64,000 nt of DNA from Gari tellinella (GCA_922989275.2 OV277858.1:248001-312000), one strand, 5' to 3'; shown: positions 45,174 to 56,994, numbered from the stretch's first letter. Notes: generated from the letters alone by a model not told the origin. Program-made: numbers and translations.

Positions 45174-45340
45174 TGTAGTCTTAGATGAGAATCTACATAT
45201 TTTGAAATTCGTTCTGTAGGATGTCCGTTTGCTAAAACAATTGGTCGACCTGGAATTCCTGGTTTGTTAATTTTAGGGAGCAAATAAAATCTACCTGGCT
45301 TAGGGCTCTGAACTTCGGGTGCAACTGCCCTCGTATGTCC
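45174..45340 (-). pseudogene. Penelope-like element 2, inverted 5' RT segment
   Basis: On the minus strand the frame gives [19 protein letters not shown] and [16 protein letters not shown]. This is the RT N-terminal block that in Penelope-like elements comes directly before the DTTDYL...SLDVTSLYTNI block. That next block starts on the plus strand at 45,345, so the two neighbouring pieces face opposite ways. Confidence 0.8.
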
Positions 45341-46640
45341 AGACACTACAGATTACCTAAACAAGGTTGAATCAATGGATATCAAATATTTCACCCACCT
45401 GGTATCCTTGGACGTAACATCTCTCTATACAAATATATTCACGTGAAGATGGAATAGAGGCTTGCAGGGAAGTCTGGGAAACACGTGAACAGAAATATCC
45501 ACCCACTGAAATTCTTATCTCGAAGGGAAACAATTTGGAGCTCAATGGACATCAATTCCTACAGATTTCAAGGAACTACCGTGGGTAAAAAAAATGGCCC
45601 ATCATATGCAAACATCTTTATTGGACGCCTGGAAAAACAGCTACTCAAGTCAGTCACCTTAGTACCGAACATGTGGTTAAGATTAATTGACGATGTCGAC
45701 ATGCACTGGTGCCACAGTCTTGCCGATCTGTGAGTGTTTTTGGAAGATGCAAATAATTATCATCCCACCATCAAATTTATCAGTAAAACATCAATTAACA
45801 ACCATGTATTCCTTGACACAATATCGAAAATAAAAGACAACATACTAATTGTAGACCTCTACAGGAAACCTACTGACAAACATCAGTACCTCCTTCACAC
45901 CAGTCGTCATCGTGCCCATTGTTGTATAAATATCCCTTACAGCCTTGCTCTGAGAATCAGAAAAATATGCACACGGGCATGTACTTTTGATCGTAGGGCA
46001 GAAGAGCTTTCAAACCACTTAACGGTCAGGGGGTACAATCACCACACAGTTGCTTGGTCAATACCATTGACACGTGAACAAGACAGACCGGATCTACTTC
46101 TGTACAAAGAAAAACAAACATCATAGTCAATGCAAAAATCAAACAAGGGTGTAACACTAGCAAAACCGGTCATTCCAATGCATGTGCAACTCCAAGATGC
46201 CTAACGTACCAGATGATGACACCCACATATGTTTTCAGCAGCATTTCAGGAGAAATCTCGTCGATAAAAGGCGACTCTTACTGCAAAACAAGCATCGCCA
46301 TTTACCTGATGACATGCCAAATCTGCAGGAAACAGTATGTGGGTGAAACAAAATTACCAGTCAGTCGGCGCATGAACCTCCACAGATCTGACTGGAAGAC
46401 ACAAAGGTTCAACAGATAACCAGTCGCTGAACATTTCTGTCAGGACAAACACACCTTCAACGACATTGACCTTTGTGTCATCGAGTCGGACTCACGATGG
46501 TCTGACAAGAAAAGGAAGAGTCTGGAAACATATTAGATCCGTAGGCTCAACACATTACAGCCATTTGGAATCAATAATGGAGAGTAATATCTCTATTCAT
46601 TTTCACCAAACAGTAATAACTTCATTCAATACCTGAAATC
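45341..46640 (+). pseudogene. Penelope-like element 2: RT and GIY-YIG endonuclease
   Basis: In several frames: [55 protein letters not shown] (catalytic DD near 45,690), then VFLDTISKIKDN, DLYRKPTDKHQYLL and CINIPYSLALRIRKICTRAC. The GIY-YIG domain follows (CQICRKQYVGETKLPVSRRM near 46,320; a spaced H..F....IRRLNTLQPFGIN end near 46,560). The RT copies element RNA and GIY-YIG nicks DNA. At least four breaks make it inactive: frameshifts near 45,480 and 45,570 and stops at 45,731 and 46,417. Confidence 0.85.
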
Positions 46641-46960
46641 ATCATCATCTTATCTCATCATCCCTCATTTATCATCCGTGCTATATGACATATTCTGTGT
46701 CGCAGTGCCGTAAAACCCAACTCATTCAACCATCATTCAAAACCTGAAAGTATATTTAATCAATAAAGAAGATTAATATCTCTGTTCACTTTCATCAACC
46801 AATAAAAACTTCATTCAATACCTGAAATCATCATCATCTTATCTCATCATCCCTCATTTATCATCGGTGCTATATGACCTATTATGAATCGCAGTGCCGA
46901 AAACCCTACTCATCCATTCATCATTCAATACCTGAACTTATTTTTTTAAAAAAAGAGTAA
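46565..46960 (+). repeat. Two-unit direct repeat in the Penelope 3' region
   Basis: Two ~190-bp units ('aatatctctattcactttcatcaac...aataacttcattcaatacctgaaatcatcatcatcttatctcatcatccc'). They are followed by 'gtcgaaagctcgggaaac' and 'ataaatttctttttctactgt', typical of the 3' ends of these elements. Confidence 0.7.
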
Positions 46961-47084
46961 CTGTCGAAAGCTCGGGAAACATTTGCAGTATTTAGCAAAT
47001 ATTTATTTCGCACTGAATGAATAAATTTCTTTTTCTACTGTATATAGAGACATTCCCTGAAATACCAGGTGCCTGTGTATATAT

Positions 47085-49665
47085 ATATATAAGTATAATA
47101 CCACTCTTAAGGAGACCAATCCTTTTTTAAAGCATTATGTAGACCACTGTATATATTTTATTTGGAAGGTTAACATGCGTTTTGTATTAAAAGGGTGTAA
47201 CTTATGTGCTTTTGGCATTTATGTCATAGTAACTGCTGAATCATGTCCCTTGGTACCCATGGCCAAAGCAGAGTCGCTGGTGCCATGTCGTATTTCGATT
47301 TCAGTTGGGGGCTCCCTTGCCGAGTGGTTATAGACTGTGACCGAGTTCACTTGCCCTGGTCTGGTGCCAGCAATTATCAGAGGCCCTATGCAACAATTGC
47401 GCCAAATGCATCACATTCATAAAAACAAATCCAGAATCGCAAACGATTGGAATACCATCGCCAAGTTTTATTTTACTTACTATGACCTAAACACAGTCAC
47501 CTAAAGTAAGTATGTGACACTCTGCCATCCCAAAATGTACTCATTCACAAAATGTGCTATTCCCAGCTAATAAGGTACAGAAGATATGCACCGGACAAGT
47601 GTCTTTTACAATTGAGGTCAAAGTTCAAGGCAACAGTGGCCTTAAATTAGTGTTTGACACTCCGCCATCCTAAGATGTATACAGTTTATACACATATTAA
47701 AATTGCTATCCCTAGCTGATAAGGTACAGAAGACACTTACCTGACAAACTTTAAAAAAATTCAGGCCAAAGGTCAAGGTCACAGTGAATAAAAGTAGTAA
47801 GTGACCGCCATCCCTGAATGGTATCACAACCAAAATTGCTATTCCTAGCTAAGGTACAGAAGATATGCTCCGATCAAGCATTTTCTAAAATTGAGATCAA
47901 TGGTCAAGGTAACCTGAAAGTAGTATGTGACACTCTCCAATCCAAAGATGTACTCACATGCCAAAATTGCTACCGCTTGCTGATAAGGTACAGAAGATAT
48001 GCTTAGAACAAGCTTTTTTTTTAAATTGAGATCAAAGGTCAAGGTCACAATGACCTTAAAGAGGTTTGCGACACCCGGTATGCAACAACCCCATCCCAAA
48101 ATGTTTTCACACACCAACTTTTCTATTCCTAGCTGATAAAGTACATAAGATATGCTGAGGTGAAAATTACAGTTACATTTGAGGTCAAAGGTCAATGCTA
48201 AGGTCACAATGACCTAAAAGTAGTATGCGACCCTTTCCTATCCGATGATATACTCACATACCAAATTTTGTGTTACATTGTACAAGCTGATGTGGTAAAG
48301 GAAATATATATTCCGGTCAAAATGAGTTATGTACATACATGTACATACATTTTACAATTGAGGTCAACAGTCACGGTTACAGTGACCTAAAGGTAGTACA
48401 AACACTCCTTCGTCGCAAGAAGTACTCACACTACAAATTTGGTGTCCTTAGCTTATGTGTTACACTCTCTATTAAGGCATTATGTACATACACACATACA
48501 AACATGTACGGGCAGATCCTTATATACCCTCTCGACAAGTTGCAGGAGTGTAACATAATCATTTAAAATTAAAATGACCCCTTATTACCTGACAGTCAAC
48601 TGTAAAGGGATAAAGTCCCATAAAAGTTCTATAGCACCAAACTCGGACAAGCTTACTAGGGGCCATTACTGAAAAGCATCTTTCCATACCCCCAGGACAA
48701 CTTTCAGGCAATAAAAAGAGGGCCACATGGTCCTTTGTATCCACAAGGCACCCTGTTATTTATTGTACTGATTCCATGACCCACAGACATAGGACAATGG
48801 CACTGACAGATGCACAGACGGACATGGTGACTCCAGTATACCCCAACATTTTGTTTGTTGGGGTATAAATATGGAAAAGGAGAATAACTTTTACAGAAAT
48901 GATGCAAGAAATATGAACCATGTACAAAACACTTCCACTCATCAAGTGCTTTCCATTGATGAAATATCATTCTCAAAAGCTTCGGTATAACTGAAGTTGA
49001 AACACTGCCGCAGCATTTTTCTATAGAACAGTACTCCAATTCAATTTATATACTGCACACTTTGTGAGTGAGTGGTGATTTCCCACCCATGCAATAACTG
49101 ATAAAAAAACAATTCAGTTAATTATTTAACCCCACAGTAATGGTGGACATCTAGTTAACCACACAGTCATGGCAGACATCCAGTTTATCATACATCTGCA
49201 CAATATTCATGGTTGCAGATTATACGCCAGGTAAATTATTTGGTGTAAGATCCAAATTGATTTCTCAATAAACAGCTCAATGCTTAAACAAATTTTCTTT
49301 TGCAAACAGTTTCGATCCAGATCAGAAGCTAGATAAAATACATGGCTTCTGATAAGACTCCAAACTGTTTGCAACTCATATAAAATTAAATCTTCAAAAT
49401 GAAAAGTTGCCATTTTCTATTTTTTATTGCATTCAAGGTCATACCAGCTTTACAGTGAAACTTCTTTAAAATGGAAACTAAAATATCTTTATTTTAGGAT
49501 TTTAGGATTTAAACAGTACGCTGCTAAATTCAAGATAAAGCAATATAAAAAGCTCTCATAGGATGTTTGTATTGCTTTTCTCCTGCATTAAGCTATACTG
49601 TCAAGTAAACTTATTTGATGTCCGGTTTCAAGAGGTATCACTGTTAACTACAAGGAAAGGAACGG
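47085..49665. repeat. Inverted paralogous block B, left part
   Basis: The reverse complement of block A (14,815 down to 13,441, then 2,909 down to about 1,935). It includes the same satellite units, the same 'accccaacattttgtttgttggggt' palindrome (near 48,840) and the uninterrupted site for LTR element 1 at 48,585-48,588. It is cut at 49,665 by LTR element 2. Frames such as 47,845-48,207 are repeat-derived. Confidence 0.85.
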
Positions 49666-50810
49666 TGTCAAGACGTTTGCTTACCCTAACCCTAATGCTA
49701 GAGCCCTAAGCTTGAACTGTGTTTAAATCGGGCGTTCTATGAGGCGACAGTGTCTTTAGCCGGACACTAACTAAGACATGAACAAAATATACAGACTATA
49801 TGAAATATATATGAAATTTCCTTGGGCTATCTTGCCTGATGATTGAGCATTAAACCACATAAAAACTATATAAAATGGATGAAACTAACTAAAAGTGGAT
49901 GAGCTACTTTGCCCACAAAAACAAAAACTAATAAACAATATCCCCGTACTCTCAGACTGTTTGAGCACGGTGCAGGCTGGACTGTTAACATGTATGCTCA
50001 GCGTTACTTCTGCTGAGCTACACTATGATCAAAACTGATGTTGAGCTGTTTGACGAGCACTAATGCTCAGCTTCGGGTAGGCTGATGATGAACTGTATCA
50101 TCAGCGCTATTCTCAAGAAGACTGCTCGGCGTTGTTGAACTTTATGATGAGCACTAGTCTCAAACAGATTGCTCAGCCTTGTCTCTGCTGAACTACCAAA
50201 CCTTTGTTCCACTGCAGTTCTATAACATCAGTGTTCCAGCTTGTCATTGAACCTCTATGATGTATCGTCGATCGGTAGCAAATAAATACGAAAAAGACTC
50301 AAGCAGGAAACGTAACACGAACCATACACCCACCTCTCAAGCAGAACACACACACACACAGTCATACCATTACACCCACCTCTTAAGCAGAACACACACT
50401 CACACAGTCATACCATAACACACACACACACACGCACGCAATATCATTTCTTCATCCACACACTAAATAGAAAACACGCAAGACAAACATAAAGCAAAGT
50501 GAACATAGGAGCCCGCCTTGGTACGGTCAGTAGCAATCAATAATTAATTATAAATAAACCATTAACAGCCACTGGGGGGTTAAACCTGGGTTTAGGGGCG
50601 CCCAACCTCACACGTATCTCCTATATTCACCTATAAAGACGAACAGTGTACATAAAATATAAACCCTGTTCCACAACCTTACAGTCAAAAAGACCGCCAG
50701 CACAGTAAGTAAATACATGTAAAACATCTAACAAAATTCTATGACAAGATTATTAGTAACACGGGAAATAATTAAACATTCAAGCCCGTGTTAAAAATAA
50801 CCCACTATGG

Positions 50811-50926
50811 TGAAGAATTTATATAAGTTTACCAAAACTTGTTTTCTAATCCTTATATTTATATGTGAAATTATATGTATTGTCATTTATGACTGTATCT
50901 ATTTTGAAATAAAATACTGTTTAAAC
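50811..50926. mobile_element. 116-bp insertion within element X copy 1
   Basis: Flanked by taacccactatgg at 50,798-50,810 and 50,927-50,939. Copy 2 of X has this 13-mer's core once and lacks the insert. The insert ends 'tgaaataaaatactgtttaaac', like the 3' end of a polyadenylated or LINE-type transcript. It could be an extremely 5'-truncated retroelement. Confidence 0.7.
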
Positions 50927-51337
50927 TAACCCACTATGGCGACGGTCAAATTGTACTCAAGCGACTAGTCTGTAGTCACGAGTAACTGTAAAACATGGAA
51001 GGGTTCAGGGTACGACAGAGAGGGAGTGAAAAAACAAAGCACGAAAATCCGACATAACTCTCCCGGTTAAGGACGGCTTTAGAGATACACCATCATGTAG
51101 TGCAAAGCCCTGTCTGTCGTCGCACAACCAAAGAGGAAAGCATAGTTATCAATTGTAGATTGATCGATAACCAAACGTGAAGTGCGCAGCAATATAGTTG
51201 GATCATAATCATTTTTGAGGAAAAATCTAATACGTTTCACAAATAGGTTTTGAAAATGCATATGTCCAAGAATCTTACGAAGTCTGTAAATCACATCACC
51301 ATAAACTCCGGATGTGAAATACCTTGCCGCAGAAAAA

Positions 51338-51872
51338 CTATAAGTTACATTTATACTTGTTAATGAGAGGAAGATTTCTATAAAAGAATTTAGAAAATGT
51401 TTTACGAAGTTTATGAAATCTGTACCCCTGTTTAAGAAGCTTTTCAGTAATAGTTTTATTACGAATGTGGAAGTCCTCAACAGAGGTACAAGCCCTAGCA
51501 AAACGAATAAGTTGTGAAATATAAACCCCGTAAGATGTAGAACGGGGAACATCGCCATCTAGATGAGGATAATTTACAATACTAAAATCAAAATCATCTC
51601 TTTTATCGTAAATCTTAGAAGAAACAATTCCGTTATTTATTAAAAGATCCAAATCTAAAAATGGTGCCGATAAATTTGACTCGTTCGTTTTATTAAGGCG
51701 TAATTCTTTTGGGTAAATAAAAGGAAACAACGAATCAAAAAATGGGTTGTCTATATTAAAAATATCATCTAGATAGCGCGATGTGTTGTTAAAGGCTTCG
51801 ATCATATCTGCCTGTGTATCAGGTTTTAGACTTAGCATAAAGTCCCTCTCATAACAGTACAAAAATAGGTCT
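51338..51872 (-). pseudogene. Penelope-type reverse transcriptase, C-terminal part (element X)
   Basis: An open frame entering at 51,872 as DLFLYCYERDFMLSL, then the catalytic block SRYLDDIFNIDNPFF, APFLDLDLLINNG, SSKIYDKRDDFDFSIVNYPH and ISQLIRFARACTS, ending EKLLKQGYRFHKLRKTF and a stop. The layout (DD box, FLD.D, K.YDKR.DF, an LIRFAR helix, L.KQGY) parallels Penelope RT, though the sequence is distant from the two GIY-YIG elements here. No endonuclease follows the stop. The N-terminal half of the RT is missing through truncation. Confidence 0.7.
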
Positions 51873-52405
51873 AACCTTCACTCTTTAATAACAACTGTTT
51901 TCAGTCCCATACAAATCGCAATGATCTTAAGCAACTTACTAACGAGCTATTATCAAAAAGTAAGCTATCCCGTTAATAGCGTGTGGAGAGAGTTGTCGTG
52001 TGAATAAATTAGCAATCTCTCTGTGTTTAATTTCTCTACAGGTTATATTCACCAACCGTCTAACATTGAACAGTTCTTTCAATATACATAAATTATTCTA
52101 AATAGTTGATTATTCCTAATAATTAAGAAATTGAAAAATTTTACTTCTACACCAGCCAGTTATAAACTTTGGTTATGTTTAAAATGTCCAGTACATAAAA
52201 ATAATGACTTTAAAGCTTATTTAAGAGATAATACACAAAATTCAGATTTTGGTATACAGTCATTACAAAAGCGTAGACAATTATATAAGGCAGAGAACAA
52301 AAACGTATGATGTGCGTTATCTTCGCACTGGCTCTACATGAATTAACTGGCAATATACACATATGTTCAAGAGGCTTAATAACTATATAAAGACTATTTC
52401 TGACA

Positions 52406-52419
52406 ATAGCCCCTTTCTC
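52406..52419 (-). other. Polypurine tract of LTR element 2
   Basis: On the minus strand it reads gagaaaggggctat, adjoining the 3' LTR. Confidence 0.6.
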
Positions 52420-52477
52420 AAGAAAACACTTTAAGTTTTTCTAACTACAAAATAATCTGTACAAAAGTGTGCTGAAC

Positions 52478-53800
52478 TTATTGTCTACTTAGATAAACAG
52501 CACACATGTTCTCACAGCCTTTGATTGCTTTAACTCTGAACTGGTAGTTTTGAAGGAATAATGCCCATCGCATTATCCTTCCACTCTCTATCTTACATTT
52601 TTGGATGTAAGATAATGGGGTATGGTCTGTCTGCAGAACAAACTCTGTCCCATACAAGTATTTTTGGAATTTCTTTATTCCAAACACTATGGCCAAGCAC
52701 TCTCTCTCAATGACAGAGTAGTTCTTCTCTCGCTGGAGATTCTTCTTGCTGGCACATACCAATGGAAATATGCCATATTCAAACTGTTGCAGCAATGCTG
52801 CTCCAACCCCGCTATCTGAAGCGTCGGTTTGAAGAATAAACGGCTTTGTGAAGTCTGGCAGTCGCAATATCGGTGACCTAGTGAGCATGTCTTTCAACGT
52901 TTCGAAAGCTTGCTTGTGCTCTGCCATCCAGATCACGTTGTTAGGGCGACCTTTCTTTGTAAGGTCCGCAAAGGAGCCGCTACATCTGCAAACCCTGGTA
53001 TGAACTTTTTTATAGTACACAGCCAACCCTAAGAAAGCACGAACTTGCTTCTTGGTTTTGGGTTGCTCGGCATTCTTGATCTTTTCAAGCTTCTCCTCTT
53101 CCATCTGTACTATACCGTTCCCAACAACATGTCCCGTGCATGCAATATTCTCAAAACCAATCAAACACTTTGATGGTTTGAGTGTCGACCTGCCTGTCTT
53201 GTTCGGCTGAAAACATCTTGCAGCATGGTCAGATGTTGGTCCCATAACTGCGTGTGACCAAGGATGTCATCAACATAGTTGTCCGCATTTTTGCAGTTGC
53301 GTAACAACTTCTTCACCATTCGGTTGAACGTGCTACCCGAGTTGACCATGCCAAACGTCATTTTTTTTAATTGGTAGCTCCCATCTGAGGTCGAGAAAGC
53401 AGTTAAATGCTTCGACTCGTCTTCAACCGGTATTTGCCAGTATCTTTTACTCAGGTCAATCTTGGTGAAGAACTTGTCTTCCTTCAACTTGGACATGATG
53501 TCCTCAACATTCCCCATTGGTTCTGTATCGAACTTTGTGATCATATTCAGTCTCCTGAAGTCGATACAGAACCTGTTGGACCCGTCTTTCTGTTTTTATC
53601 ATAACAAAAGGCGAATTGTAATCAGATAACGCTGGTTCAATTACCTCTGCGTCTAACATTTTCTGAATCTCGTCTTCAATTTTGCCACGTTTAGCGTATG
53701 GTATGGGGTATTGACGAACCCGTACTGGGGTATTTGACGTCAATTCTATTTTGTGTTCAGCCAACGTCGTTGTACCTGAATATGTCCTGAAACTCTTCAA
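52478..53800 (-). pseudogene. Reverse transcriptase and RNase H of LTR element 2
   Basis: Three frames in series. 53,504-53,800 gives PVRVRQYPIPYAKRGKIEDE and EPALSDYNSPFVMIK. 53,161-53,544 gives FFTKIDLSKRYWQIPV, FGMVNSGSTFNRM and the catalytic YVDDIL. 52,478-53,245 gives LKPSKCLIGF, VRAFLGLAVYYKK, the RNase H motif FILQTDASDSGVGAALLQ and QTDHTPLSYI. Frameshifts near 53,590 and 53,190 break it. This block lies downstream of integrase and is the last coding unit before the 3' LTR. Confidence 0.9.
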
Positions 53801-53831
53801 GTAAGTTCATAACTTCTCGACGTTGTTCAGG

Positions 53832-55625
53832 CTACAAGCTGTCTGAGACCTTGACATATTTGTATGTCTCGTCGCTTTTCAAACAAGCTAAGTCTAGCAA
53901 GTTTTCATCGTCGACAACGCCATAGTCGTCACTGTGTTCGGCCTCTACTATCGCCATCCCAGCTACAACATTGTCTTGTCGTTCCTCATACCTTTTCAAC
54001 AGGTTGATGTGATACTTGCCAATTTCATCACCAACTTTCACCCTAAAGTCCATTCTGTTTACTTTCTCGACCACTTCGAACGGTCCTTTCCACTGCAACA
54101 TGAGCTTGTTGTGGGAGGTTGGTAATAACAACAGAACCTTGTCTCCCTTCTCGAGGTTTCTGTTTCTGGATGCTTTATCATAATGGTGTTTGTAAGCAAC
54201 CTGTGCTTCTGCCATGCTGTCTGTAGCAATTTGGCATGTGTCTTCCAACCTGTTTTGAAGATCAAGCACATATTGGTATGTGTTCATGACTTCAGGTGTT
54301 TCTTTTTCTGTCCAAAGCTCCTTCAGTATTTGCATGGGGCCTCGAACTGTGCGTCCATATAACAGTTCGAATGGCACAAACCCAGTTGATGCCTGTGGAA
54401 CCTATCTATATGCAACTAGCACAGCGGACAGGTATCTGTCCCAGTCTTTCGGCTGTTCCTGACACATTTTCTTCAGCATGCTTTTCAGAACTCCGTTCAT
54501 CCTCTCGCACAGCCCATTGCATTTTTGGTTGTATGGGGTAGTGAAGAATTGCTTCAGCGATATGAGTCGACAGACTTCTCCCATAAGCTCAGACGTAAAC
54601 TGACTGCCTTTGTCGCTCAAAATTTCGGTTGGAAATCCAACTCGTGAAAACACGTCGAGCAATGCCTCAGCTACCCGCTCTGTCTCTATCCTAGGCAATG
54701 ATACAGCCTCAGGATATCTTGTGGCATAGTCTACCACTGTCAAAATGTATATGTTTCCCTTATCAGATACTTGTGTGATGGGACCTATCAGATCGACCGC
54801 TACTCGATGAAACGGTGTATCTATGATCGGCATTTCACCAAGGGGCACCTTTGTGACCCGTCCTTTTGGTATGGTCTTCTGACAAACATCACATAATCTG
54901 CAGAATCTCGTAACATCACTGGTTATTCCCGGCAGGTGGAAACTTGTAGTGATTCTGTCGATGGTCTTCTTTGCTGACAAATGTCCACCCATAATAGATT
55001 CATGAGCCAAGCTCATCACACGCTTTCTATATTGTGTTGGAACAACTATTTGTTTCGTCTCTGTTGAGCCCTGTCCTTTGACTTGCTCTAACACTCTGTA
55101 CAAAACGTCTTTCTTCACTGTGTAGTGATACTTATTACCACCTTTGGTCTCGAGCTTGCTCGAACTCTCAGCATATGACCATAACTTCTTTAAAGACTCA
55201 TCGTCTTTATGTGCCCTCTGAAGCACACAAATGTCAACCTCATCTAAAGGTTGACTAGGCACGTTCAGCGCCCTTATTGGTTTTATCTCTTTAGCAGCTT
55301 GAGCCCTTGTGACAACCGCTGCAGCCACACTACTAGTTTGACCCTGTCCTTCAGGCTTACTCTGTTCAAGCCACCTTAGGTCTGGAGCATCTAAAACTCC
55401 ATCCACATTGCCCAAGACTAAATCGCAGATGAGTGAGCTCAACACCATAACTTCTATACTTCCTTTGTAATATGGTGTATCAACCTCTATCAAAGCTGCT
55501 GGAACTATCTTGGCCTGGCCATCGATAGTGATCATCACATATCTCTTGTCCAGCATTTGGCTATCATCGACCAAGTCTTTCCGAACTGCGGCTAACTCAC
55601 AGCCGGTATCTCTTAAAACTTTCAA
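53832..55625 (-). pseudogene. Protease and integrase of LTR element 2
   Basis: The 407-codon frame (54,402-55,625) starts with the protease motif LRDTGCELAAV and the LICDLVLGN strand. Next is the integrase zinc domain (HESIMGGHLSAKKT...CRLCDVC), then the core with DDE residues in AVDLIGPI, LSDKGSQFTS and GLCERMNGVLKSM. A single TAG after LVAYR separates it from 53,832-54,377, which holds PFELLYGRTVRGPM and a GPY/F-type C-terminal domain (LQWKGPFEVVEKV...YHINLLKRY). No RT lies between protease and integrase. Confidence 0.9.
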
Positions 55626-56915
55626 CTATTTGGTCCCTACATAGCCTTTCGGTAACTTCAAGTTTCTCTCGCCCTCCACCAGCAATGATGGACACCGACT
55701 CTCCGCTGGCAAGCTGAAGCTCACCGTCTTGTATACACTCTTGTATATGACTTTTGTTCATGGAAACAGACATGCACAGAGCTGAAATCTTGTTTCCATC
55801 CGAACCTTTGTTCTTAGCCCTGTCTTCGAACTTCCAACCTCTCTGAGACTGTCGACCATCTGTATGCTCTTTACTTTCATGGTCTGGGTAGCAGACTGCT
55901 GGCCCGCTAATCTTTCTCGGGTTTGTATTCTGTCTGCAGTCTCGTGCAAAATGACCTTCTTTGTTTGACCTATAGTTTGGTGCTATATTTGGTCTCGGCT
56001 GTTGTCTGTTAGGTGCTGAGCCGCTTGTTCTGGCTGTCCTGTTAGACACTATGGACCCACCATGAGCCTCAATGTATTGCTCAGCCAGCTGAACCACCTC
56101 TTCTTTAGAGCTCGGCATCCTCTCTATCAACAACAATGCTAGCTCAGGCCATTTCTGCCCATCTACAGAAATATCTAACTATACGAGCCATAAACTGAAA
56201 AACAGTCTCACCTTGCTCAGGCTTGCTATCCCGAAACTTCGTTCGGAACCCTTCTTCTGTCAACTGATATCGTTTGAGCACTGTCTTCTTCAACGCTTTG
56301 TAATCATCAGCTTGATCAGGCGGCAAGCTGGTGTATACTAAAAGACCTTTGCCTGTCAATAATGAGCTCAGACTAACTGCCCATGTCTTCTCATTCCATC
56401 CCTGACTTTTGGCAAAACGCTCAAAATGTCCGATATATGCGTCCATATCATCCTTGTTCTCTTCGAACTTCGGCAACTTTGGTCTCATCGACTTGCTCGT
56501 AGGTTCATGCTTCACAGTTCCAGCCTCAGCTCGCAGTTTCATCAGCTCTAGTTCTCGATCTTGTTCTTCTCGCTTGTATGCAGCCTATTTGTCTCTAAGC
56601 TGTATCTCAAGCTTGAGTCGCTCATCTTCGTTCTTGTGCTTTCGTTCTTCTCGCTCGACTTCCAAACTTTGACGTTCGTCTTCATCCCTACGCTTCTGGT
56701 CTTCCCGCTCAGCCTCTAACTTTCGACGTTCGTCTTCATCTCTGCGCCTCTGTTCAGCACTCTCTAACTCCTGTCTACGACCCTCATCTTCTCGTCCCAG
56801 CATACGCTCTTCTCTGTCGAGAAAGTCTCGTTATTTCTTCTCAACATATGTCATGAGCTCCGAGCTACTCAATACCATGCGTTCACCAGCCGCTATCCAC
56901 TTATCATGATCCATC
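55597..56915 (-). pseudogene. Gag of LTR element 2
   Basis: It starts at an ATG near 56,915 (MDHDKWIAAGERM), but has a TAA after TYVEKK and a TAG after EIQLRDK. A long charged coiled-coil follows (repeats of RRRDEDER and DEDERQSLEVERE). The capsid-like block is PKLPKFEENKDDMDAYIGHF, WAVSLSSLLTGKG. After a frameshift near 56,140 comes a zinc knuckle with one cysteine apparently altered (SNKEGHFARDC). Confidence 0.85.
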
Positions 56916-56973
56916 ATGAAACTAGTGTTCAAACCTTAATAGTTCTAACCGTATAAACCCTCCTAAGAACTAT

Positions 56974-56991
56974 ATCCCGGACGAGCCCCCA
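56974..56991 (-). other. Primer binding site, tRNA-Pro type
   Basis: The minus strand reads TGGGGGCTCGTCCGGGAT, a perfect 18-base complement to the 3' end of tRNA-Pro, 3 bp from the 5' LTR. The same primer is used by many gammaretroviruses. Confidence 0.9.
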
Positions 56992-56994
56992 AAT

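Larger units (their letters stand above)
50283..51872 (-). mobile_element. Element X, copy 1 (5'-truncated retroelement)
   Basis: Absent from the other LTR, which reads gtagcaaaccttc straight through. The 3' end (low coordinate) begins 'aaataaatacgaaa'. The 5' end stops inside the RT reading frame. The target duplication is 2 bp at most. It contains a (CA)n tract (50,348-50,435) and a 116-bp insertion. A shorter copy is at 62,263-63,140. Confidence 0.8.
49666..52405 (-). repeat. 3' LTR of LTR element 2, split by element X
   Basis: The two parts (49,666-50,282 and 51,873-52,405) align with the 1,148-bp LTR at 56,995-58,142. The total minus the insertion again gives about 1,148 bp. Confidence 0.9.

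Noticed and set aside
46950..47000. Second hammerhead motif at the end of Penelope element 2
   Set aside because: 'gtcgaaagctcggg' recalls the 3' half of such motifs, but no CTGATGA is present upstream at the right distance.
51079..51558. 159-codon minus-strand frame
   Set aside because: An overlapping frame of the Penelope-type RT (51,338-51,872), which has the motifs.
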